Shown in pieces: positions 58,201-64,000 of a stretch of 64,000 bases of DNA. Positions within the stretch are counted from its first letter, which is position 1, and every line of letters begins with the position of its first letter. Origin of the DNA: Rhodococcoides fascians A44A (GTDB taxonomy: Bacteria > Actinomycetota > Actinomycetes > Mycobacteriales > Mycobacteriaceae); the NCBI RefSeq assembly GCF_000760735.1, contig NZ_JMEX01000004.1, forward strand, positions 567,489-631,488. Reading direction: 5' to 3'. Position numbers and translations under genes: made by a program. A model generated the notes under the pieces. The model made no database searches and had not been told where the DNA came from. It saw only the letters and a list, made by a program, of their open reading frames with translations.

Positions 58201-59391
58201 TTACTTCTTCGGCACCCGAATGATCAGCGCGTCGCCTTGTCCGCCGCCGCCGCACAGTGCGGCTGCGCCGACACCACCGCCGCGGCGCTGCAGTTCCAGC
58301 GCGAGGTGCAGAGCGATACGCGCACCGGACATGCCCAGAGGATGCCCGATGGAGATAGCACCACCGTTGACGTTGACCTTGCTCTCGTCGATCCCGAGTT
58401 CACGGGTCGAGGCGATACCGACCGCAGCGAATGCCTCGTTGATCTCGATCAGATCCAGATCCTTCGGATCGATCCCTTCCTTCGCGCACGCTTTTACGAT
58501 CGCCCGCGCCGGCTGCGACTGCAGCGATGAATCCGGCCCGGCGACCACACCGTGTGCACCGATCTCCGCGATCCACTTCAACCCCAAGCTTTCGGCCTTG
58601 GCCTTGCTCATCACGATCACCGCGGCAGCACCGTCGTTGATCGTCGAGGCATTACCCGCGGTGATGGTGCCGCTCTTGGAGAACGCGGGCCGCAGCTTGG
58701 CGAGGGTGTCGGTGGTGGTGTCGGCGCGGATGCCCTCGTCCTGGGAGAACACGATCGGATCGCCCTTGCGTTGCGGGATCTCCACCGGCACGACCTCGTC
58801 GTCGAAGACACCGTTCTTCCACGCCGTCGCCGCACGCTGATGCGAGCCCGCGGCGAACGCGTCCTGCTCCTCGCGGGTGGACGCGACTGCACCCTCGTTA
58901 CGCGATTCGGTGAGTCCGCCCATGGCCTGGTCGGTGAAGATGTCGTACAAGCCGTCGTAGGCGAGGTGATCCTTCATCGTCACATCGCCGTACTTGAATC
59001 CCGCACGCGATTTCTCGAGCATGTGCGGTGCTTGGGTCATCGATTCCTGACCACCGGCGACGACGACCTCGAATTCCCCCGCCCGGATCAGCTGATCGGC
59101 CAACGCGATCGCATCGACACCCGACAGGCACACCTTGTTGATCGTCAGCGCCGGAACATCCATCGGAATGCCCGCCGCGACCGCGGCCTGCCGTGCCGGG
59201 ATCTGACCCGCACCGGCCGTGAGGACCTGCCCCATGATGACGTACTCGACAAGCTCGGGAGCGACACCCGACTTGTCCAACGCGCCCTTGATCGCGATCC
59301 CGCCGAGATCCGAACCCGAGAAATCCTTCAGTGCTCCGGACAACCGACCAACCGGGGTCCTGGCCCCGGCGACGATGACGGACGTGGTCAC
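58201..59391 (-). CDS. fadA4: Acetyl-CoA C-acetyltransferase (thiolase)
   Basis: This 396 aa enzyme interconverts two acetyl-CoA and acetoacetyl-CoA. The nucleophile Cys is in [17 protein letters not shown] (about residue 90), the catalytic His in [16 protein letters not shown] and the second Cys in [17 protein letters not shown] at 59391 is supported by GGAGG six bases upstream; the open frame reaches 59430. The methylmalonyl-CoA epimerase gene is divergent. The order matches Rv1323-Rv1322A. Confidence 0.92.
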   Translation of the reverse strand: MTTSVIVAGARTPVGRLSGALKDFSGSDLGGIAIKGALDKSGVAPELVEYVIMGQVLTAGAGQIPARQAAVAAGIPMDVPALTINKVCLSGVDAIALADQLIRAGEFEVVVAGGQESMTQAPHMLEKSRAGFKYGDVTMKDHLAYDGLYDIFTDQAMGGLTESRNEGAVASTREEQDAFAAGSHQRAATAWKNGVFDDEVVPVEIPQRKGDPIVFSQDEGIRADTTTDTLAKLRPAFSKSGTITAGNASTINDGAAAVIVMSKAKAESLGLKWIAEIGAHGVVAGPDSSLQSQPARAIVKACAKEGIDPKDLDLIEINEAFAAVGIASTRELGIDESKVNVNGGAISIGHPLGMSGARIALHLALELQRRGGGVGAAALCGGGGQGDALIIRVPKK

Positions 59392-59485
59392 GATGTTCCT
59401 CCAACCGTATGCGACGAAGTTAGTCGCCATTTACTTTGACAGCCCCGGTGAGCGTTGCCAAGCAACCACCGCTAACGTCGACTCT

Positions 59486-59965
59486 ATGACTACCGACACT
59501 CGACCGTCCAAGGGACTCCCTCTTCCATCAGACCTCGTCACGGCGATCGACCACGTCGGTATTGCCGTCCCCGATCTCGATGTAGCCATCGCCTGGTACG
59601 CCGAGCATCTCGGCATGGTCTCGACCCACGAAGAGGTCAACGAAAGCCAGGGAGTTCGCGAGGCGATGTTGTCCTTCCCCGGCGCCTCGGACGGGTCGAC
59701 GGCGTTGCAGCTCCTCGCGCCGCTCGACGAGAACTCGACGATCGCCAAGTTCATCGATCGCAACGGGCCGGGCTTGCAGCAGCTCGCATATCGCGTCACG
59801 GACATCGGCCGGATCTCGACGGAGTTGCGGGCGCGCGGCGTTCGACTGCTCTACGACGAGCCCCGCCGAGGCACTGCGGACTCGAAAATCAACTTCGTTC
59901 ATCCCAAAGATGCGGGCGGAGTCCTCATCGAACTCGTAGAACCGACCAAAAGTCCGATCCATTGA
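59486..59965 (+). CDS. mce: Methylmalonyl-CoA epimerase (VOC fold)
   Basis: The 159 aa enzyme interconverts (R)- and (S)-methylmalonyl-CoA in propionyl-CoA use and mycolate/methyl-branched lipid precursor supply. VOC signatures are TAIDHVGIAVPDLDVAIAWY (metal His), ALQLLAPLDENS, and NFVHPKDAGGVLIELVE (second His, Glu). ATG at 59486 follows a weak site; the frame is open to 59219. Confidence 0.9.
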   Translation: MTTDTRPSKGLPLPSDLVTAIDHVGIAVPDLDVAIAWYAEHLGMVSTHEEVNESQGVREAMLSFPGASDGSTALQLLAPLDENSTIAKFIDRNGPGLQQLAYRVTDIGRISTELRARGVRLLYDEPRRGTADSKINFVHPKDAGGVLIELVEPTKSPIH

Positions 59966-60010
59966 CCCATCGTCTGGCTCTCTACCCTACGCACCGGTAA
60001 ATTGACCGCC

Positions 60011-60949
60011 ATGGCCACAGAGCAAGAGCGCACCGGTGTGCAACTTCCCTTCTCCCTCGTCCGAAAGGGATTCGACCGCGACGAAGTCACGAACTATTTC
60101 GAAAGGTTCGACGCCGAACTACGGCTGACGACCGCTGATCGTGATGCCGCGGCTGCACAGGCCCGCGACCTGGCCAAGCAACTCGACGACGCCCGAGACG
60201 AGATCGACGAACTCCGCAAGGACATCGATCGCCTGTCGGTACCGCCGACCACCGCAGAAGGCATGAGCGACCGTATCTCTCGCATGCTCCGCCTCGCTTC
60301 GGACGAGGCATCGGAGGTCAGGGCAAAGGCACACGCCGAGGCCGAGGAAATGGTCTCGGTCGCCGAGCAGGAGAGCGCTCGTCTCCGCGGCCGTCACGAG
60401 TCGCTCGTAGCCGAGCTGGAAGAACGTCGGTCCGCGCTCGAGACCGAGCACGAGCAGACGATGGCTCAGGCCCGGACGGAGGCGGCGCGAGTCGTCGAAG
60501 CCGCACAGGCCGAGCGTGACCAGCTCGCTGCGGAGTCCGAGGCCAAGCGCGCCAAGGTGCAGGAGGACTTCGAGATCACGATGGCGGACCGCCGCACGAA
60601 GATCCTCGCTGCACTGGAGGATCTCGAAAGCTCGAGCAAGGCCGATGCGGCGCACCGCATCGAGGAGGCAACGACGGAAGCCACCCGTCGACTCCAGGCC
60701 GCTACCGAGCAGAGCGAACGTCGCATTGCACATTCGAAGGAACTCGCCGAGGAACTTCGGGTCCTCCGAAGCCGAGTTCTGGCTCAGCTCTTGGGCATTC
60801 GCGGACAACTCGATTCGGTTCCCGCGATGCTGGCGTCCGTCAACCGCGAGAGCGAGCTACTGGACTCCCCCGAGGCGATCGCACTCGGCAAGGACGACGA
60901 GTCGTCCGACAAGGCCGACGACAAGGACAAGGCCGAAGCGTCTTCCTGA
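60011..60949 (+). CDS. DivIVA/Wag31-like coiled-coil protein
   Basis: The 312 aa protein begins with a DivIVA-like head (LPFSLVRKGFDRDEVTNYFE) followed by a long coiled coil (ARDLAKQLDDARDEIDELRK, DIDRLSVPPTTAEG, then many EA repeats) and an acidic Lys/Asp tail (KDDESSDKADDKDKAEAS). It is likely a cytoskeletal or polar protein related to cell growth. ATG at 60011 (MATEQERTG) is preferred over TTG 60002. It is convergent with the Zn-ribbon gene. Confidence 0.75.
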   Translation: MATEQERTGVQLPFSLVRKGFDRDEVTNYFERFDAELRLTTADRDAAAAQARDLAKQLDDARDEIDELRKDIDRLSVPPTTAEGMSDRISRMLRLASDEASEVRAKAHAEAEEMVSVAEQESARLRGRHESLVAELEERRSALETEHEQTMAQARTEAARVVEAAQAERDQLAAESEAKRAKVQEDFEITMADRRTKILAALEDLESSSKADAAHRIEEATTEATRRLQAATEQSERRIAHSKELAEELRVLRSRVLAQLLGIRGQLDSVPAMLASVNRESELLDSPEAIALGKDDESSDKADDKDKAEASS

Positions 60950-60968
60950 CGGATGAATGCGGCGCTGG

Positions 60969-61295
60969 TTACGACCAGCGCCGCGTCAGGCCGCGGGTCG
61001 CCCTCCCCGACCAGCAGCCGGAATGCCAGTGCCGACGATTGTCCGGGCCGCCGAGCTCGGCCGCCGGCCACGCCACGATATGCGACACCCCAGGTCTGAT
61101 CTCGTGATCGCAGCCCGGGCATCGGTAGGTCTTAGTCGCCCGATTTCCGGGGACGGTGCGCGTCGTGAACTCCTCGTCGGACCACCCCGACGGACCACTC
61201 TCGATCCGGGCGCCACCCATCAGCGAATCGGGACGCGAATCACGCGAACCATTGGTTCTACGGCTCGCTTTCCTGTCGTGATTACGCCGAGGCAC
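60969..61295 (-). CDS. Small zinc-ribbon protein upstream-coupled to nucS
   Basis: This 108 aa basic protein has metal-ligand pattern YRCPGCDHEIRPGVSHIVAW followed by RRHWHSGCW, a likely Zn ribbon (C-x2-C, H, C). GTG at 61295 (VPRRNHDRKASRR) lies 24 bases after the nucS stop. The N-terminus is Arg/Ser-rich and probably disordered. The function is unknown; a nucleic-acid role is plausible given nucS. Confidence 0.68.
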   Translation of the reverse strand: MPRRNHDRKASRRTNGSRDSRPDSLMGGARIESGPSGWSDEEFTTRTVPGNRATKTYRCPGCDHEIRPGVSHIVAWPAAELGGPDNRRHWHSGCWSGRATRGLTRRWS

Positions 61296-61318
61296 GGTCT
61301 CGATTGTAGAAGAAGCCG

Positions 61319-61990
61319 TCAGAACAGCCGAAACTCCGTGCTCTCGGTTCCACGAAGGACGTCGTAGTCGAGGGTCAGGCAACGGATTCCGCGGTCCGTC
61401 GCCAACGTCCGTGCCTGCGGTTTGATGATTTGAGCGGCGAAAACTCCACTGACCGGCGCCAGCACCGGATCCCGGTTCAACAGCTCGAGATAGCGGGTGA
61501 GCTGTTCGACGCCGTCGATCTCACCCCGGCGCTTGATCTCCACCGCGACCGTTCCACCGTCGGCGTTGCGGCACAGCAGATCCACTGGCCCGATGGCCGT
61601 CATGTACTCGCGGCGAACCAACGTGTAACCCTCACCGAGAGTCTCCACGTGTTCCGCCAACAGCTCCTGCAGATGCGACTCGACGCCATCCTTGACGAGA
61701 CCGGGGTCCACGCCGAGCTCATGGCTCGAATCGAGTTCGACGTCCTCGATCGTGATGCGCAGTTCCTCGCCGGCCTTGTTGGTCACGACCCATTTGATGG
61801 TGTCGTCCTCGGTGGATTCGACAGTCCAGCACGGCGGACTCATCCAGTTCAACGGCTTGTACGCTCGATCGTCGGCGTGAATACTGACCGACCCGTCGGA
61901 CTTGACGAGAAGTAGCCTCCTAGCAGGAGGAAGATGAGCGGTAAGACGGCCGACGTAGTCCACTTGGCACCGAGCAATTACGAGACGCAC
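61319..61990 (-). CDS. nucS: Mismatch-specific endonuclease NucS/EndoMS
   Basis: The 223 aa nuclease cuts both strands at mismatches in actinobacteria that lack MutS/MutL. An N-terminal dimerisation domain (about 1-115) is followed by the PD-(D/E)xK-type core: [30 protein letters not shown] with the catalytic Asp, Glu and Lys. The C-terminal text [20 protein letters not shown] is also conserved. Corresponds to Rv1321. Confidence 0.94.
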   Translation of the reverse strand: MRLVIARCQVDYVGRLTAHLPPARRLLLVKSDGSVSIHADDRAYKPLNWMSPPCWTVESTEDDTIKWVVTNKAGEELRITIEDVELDSSHELGVDPGLVKDGVESHLQELLAEHVETLGEGYTLVRREYMTAIGPVDLLCRNADGGTVAVEIKRRGEIDGVEQLTRYLELLNRDPVLAPVSGVFAAQIIKPQARTLATDRGIRCLTLDYDVLRGTESTEFRLF

Positions 61991-62032
61991 TTGCCCACCC
62001 TAAGCCAAACCGACCGCTAGTCTGTGACCACC

Positions 62033-63583
62033 ATGCCGCAATTCAGACGATCCGCCGCACCGCTCGGATCACGCCTACTCGGCGACACGTCCGAGTCCCC
62101 CAGACGTCGACGTGTCCGCGTCCAGATACTGCTCACGATCTTCCTGCTGGGGTCCAATCTCATCGGTGCCGTCATCGTGGGTGCACTGGTGAGTGTTGTG
62201 GTGCCGGGGCCCGATGTGCTGGTTCCCAAGTACTGGTGGGTCAATTACATCGTCATTCCGGTCTACGTCGGCTTGGCGTTCATCGTCGGTGTTCTCTGGG
62301 GTACTACACGTGCCGTCCGGGCGTTGAGGTGGGCGATCGAGGACCGTAAGCCGACGCGCAAGGAGCAGGTCAACACGCTTTCCATGCCGTGGCAGCTCAC
62401 CCGCGTTCAGATCCTGTTGTGGACAGTTGGGCTCGTCCTGATCACGACGATCGACGGCATCATCGATCCCCAGTCGATCCCCAAGGTGGCGTTCACGATC
62501 GGTGCCGGTGGAACCGTCGTCTGCGCGTTCAGCTATCTGCTGAGCGAGTTCGCGCTGCGCCCGGCAGCAGCACGCGCGCTCGAGGCCGGCGATCCACGAC
62601 GCATTCGAATCGCGGGTGTGATGGGGCGGTCGATTCTGTCCTGGATCCTCGGGACCGGAGTACCCGTCGCCGGGCTCATGATCATTGCAATCTTCAGCTT
62701 CATCAGGCCGTACCAGACGAACGCGGACAAGATGGCCGTCGCGATTCTGGCGCTCGGAGGTATCACACTCGTCTTCGGTTTCTTTCTGACTCTCCTGGGT
62801 GGTTTCGCCACTACCGCACCCATCAGCAATGTGAGATCGGGAATGGCGGAGCTCGAGCGAGGCAACTCGGACGTGCACCTTGCCGTGTACGACGGCACCG
62901 AGCTCGGCGAACTCCAGAGCGGCTTCAATCGCATGGCCGACGGCATCCGCGAACGAGAGAAGATCCGTGATCTCTTCGGTCGCCACGTCGGACACGAGGT
63001 GGCCGAAGCGGCACTGAGCAAGAACCCCGAACTCGGTGGCGAAGAACGAGACATTGCGGTCTTCTTCATCGACCTGGTCGGTTCGACGGAAATCGCATCG
63101 ACGCGTCCGCCCGCCGAAGTCGTCGCACTTCTCAACCGATTCTTCGCCGTGGTGGTCGACGAGGTCGACGAGCACGGCGGCTTCATCAACAAATTCGAAG
63201 GTGACGCCGCCCTCGCCATCTTCGGAGCTCCGGGCGATATGGAAGACCACTGCGGCGCTGCCCTTGCGGCCGCACGGAAGATCAGTACACGGCTTCGCGA
63301 CGAGGTACCCGAGTGCAGTGCAGCCGTCGGCGTCGCCTCCGGACGCGCAGTCGCCGGCAACGTCGGTGCGAAGTCACGCTTCGAATACACCGTCATCGGC
63401 GATCCGGTCAACGAAGCCGCCCGCCTGTCGGACCTGGCCAAGAACGCCCCCGGCGCCATCCTTGCCTCGAAGATCACGGTGGAGGGCGCATCCGATCCCG
63501 AAAGCTCATGCTGGGAATTCGGAGACAGCGTCACCCTCCGCGGCAGATCCGCAGAAACCGTCCTCGCCTCCCCCACCGCCTGA
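62033..63583 (+). CDS. Membrane adenylate cyclase with HAMP domain (class III)
   Basis: The 516 aa cyclase has six hydrophobic helices (about 30-275), a HAMP linker (RSGMAELERGNSDVHLAVYD) and a cytosolic cyclase domain (about 335-500). Metal Asp are in FFIDLVGSTE and NKFEGDAALAIFG (with the purine-selecting Lys), and the late YTVIGDPVNEAARLSD holds transition-state residues. It makes cAMP in response to an unknown signal. GTG 62024 is an alternative start to ATG 62033. It is the Rv1318-Rv1320 type. Confidence 0.9.
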   Translation: MPQFRRSAAPLGSRLLGDTSESPRRRRVRVQILLTIFLLGSNLIGAVIVGALVSVVVPGPDVLVPKYWWVNYIVIPVYVGLAFIVGVLWGTTRAVRALRWAIEDRKPTRKEQVNTLSMPWQLTRVQILLWTVGLVLITTIDGIIDPQSIPKVAFTIGAGGTVVCAFSYLLSEFALRPAAARALEAGDPRRIRIAGVMGRSILSWILGTGVPVAGLMIIAIFSFIRPYQTNADKMAVAILALGGITLVFGFFLTLLGGFATTAPISNVRSGMAELERGNSDVHLAVYDGTELGELQSGFNRMADGIREREKIRDLFGRHVGHEVAEAALSKNPELGGEERDIAVFFIDLVGSTEIASTRPPAEVVALLNRFFAVVVDEVDEHGGFINKFEGDAALAIFGAPGDMEDHCGAALAAARKISTRLRDEVPECSAAVGVASGRAVAGNVGAKSRFEYTVIGDPVNEAARLSDLAKNAPGAILASKITVEGASDPESSCWEFGDSVTLRGRSAETVLASPTA

Positions 63584-63586
63584 CGT

Positions 63587-63610
63587 CCTGCCCCGGGTAC
63601 ATGGGGCAGG
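63587..63610. terminator. Hairpin terminator after the cyclase gene
   Basis: CCTGCCCC pairs with GGGGCAGG around an 8-base loop, four bases past the stop. No T-run follows, which is usual for high-GC terminators. Confidence 0.6.
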
Positions 63611-63657
63611 GGCAAACCCATGCCAATCAACGGGTGCGCGGGTCAGTCCTGGCGCAA

Positions 63658-64000
63658 ATGCTCACCGTTGTGTCGGATGCACGGCGTTGTGCTGGCACCT
63701 GGCCGTGCGTCTGTGTTTCTGGCCTGGCGGACGGGGTGGTGGATTCACCCTCGTGTTGTGCGTGTGGGGGTGGTGTCAGCGCACATTCGGGGGGGTGTTT
63801 TCCGGTGGGTGGTTCGTTGTTCGGTGGTGGATGCTCGCCGTTGTGTCACGTGCACGGTGTAGTGCTGGCACCTGGCCGTGCGTCCGGCTCGTGGGTGTGC
63901 GTCTGTGTCGCTGATTGGCGGACGGGGTGGATTCACCCTCCTGTTGTGCGTGTGGTGGTGGTGTCAGCGCACATTCGGGGGGTGTTTTCGTGGGTGCTCG
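63658..64000. repeat. GT-rich tandem repeat of about 173 bp
   Basis: Two units start ATGCTC(A/G)CCGTTGTGTC at 63658 and 63831. Matching segments run in the same order: GCTGGCACCTGGCCGTGCGT, GGCGGACGGGGTG, GATTCACCCTC and GTGTCAGCGCACATTCGGGG. The second unit is cut by the window edge. G runs of six or seven bases recur. Short frames here lack coding character, and I see no gene in 63611-64000. Confidence 0.75.

Noticed and set aside
63620..63914. Short frames in the terminal repeat region
   Set aside because: They follow the repeat units and contain low-complexity Trp/Gly/Val text; no coding signal.

Overview
The window looks like a chromosomal segment of a mycolic-acid actinomycete, most likely Rhodococcus. 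It encodes a single-chain type I fatty acid synthase with a separate AcpS, NucS/EndoMS mismatch endonuclease, GlgE maltosyltransferase, and a gene order that recalls the M. tuberculosis blocks Rv2520c-Rv2524c and Rv1318-Rv1343. The right two thirds are dense, GC-rich core genes. The left 21 kb is accessory and by eye less GC-rich.

Region 1 (1-10.5 kb, all minus strand) is an aromatic-acid catabolic cluster. In transcription order it holds a Rieske ring-hydroxylating dioxygenase (alpha, beta), a 78-aa unknown, a zinc-type MDR dehydrogenase, a [3Fe-4S] ferredoxin, a ferredoxin reductase, a LysR regulator, an MHS-type transporter, then mhpC-, mhpB-, mhpD- and mhpF-like meta-cleavage genes. The last runs off the left edge. 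Most junctions overlap by 1-4 bases. A LysR-type palindrome precedes the dioxygenase.

Region 2 (10.6-18.6 kb) holds an intact ketopantoate-reductase-like gene and an FAD/Fe-S 2-hydroxyacid dehydrogenase fusion. After these come decayed genes: an internally deleted lldD, remnants of pcaB and of the fused pcaL (pcaD-pcaC), a surviving CoA-transferase beta subunit (pcaJ-like), and a truncated IS481-family element.

Region 3 (18.6-21.3 kb) is an integration module (excisionase, XRE-type regulator, tyrosine integrase, arm-type repeats) abutting the 3' end of tRNA-Lys(CTT). I infer that the left of the window is wholly or partly a genomic island at this tRNA, with its other end outside the window.

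Region 4 (21.4-63.6 kb) is core. It contains DUF3618, bcp, an M20 peptidase, a large membrane-anchored protein, a TetR regulator and the acpS-fas operon with twin palindromes upstream. Next come a second TetR, tRNA-Leu(TAG), small membrane proteins, a lipase, rdgB-rph, an Rv1339-type phosphodiesterase, rhomboid, P1 peptidase, DUF2017, clpS, pncB, dinG, the glgP / glgE-glgB alpha-glucan block, a lipoprotein zinc peptidase, a YbbN-like protein, a thiolase, methylmalonyl-CoA epimerase, a DivIVA-like coiled-coil protein, nucS and a membrane adenylate cyclase.

A 34-bp intergenic repeat occurs at two loci 16.6 kb apart. The last 340 bases are a GT-rich tandem repeat of about 173 bp that runs off the right edge.
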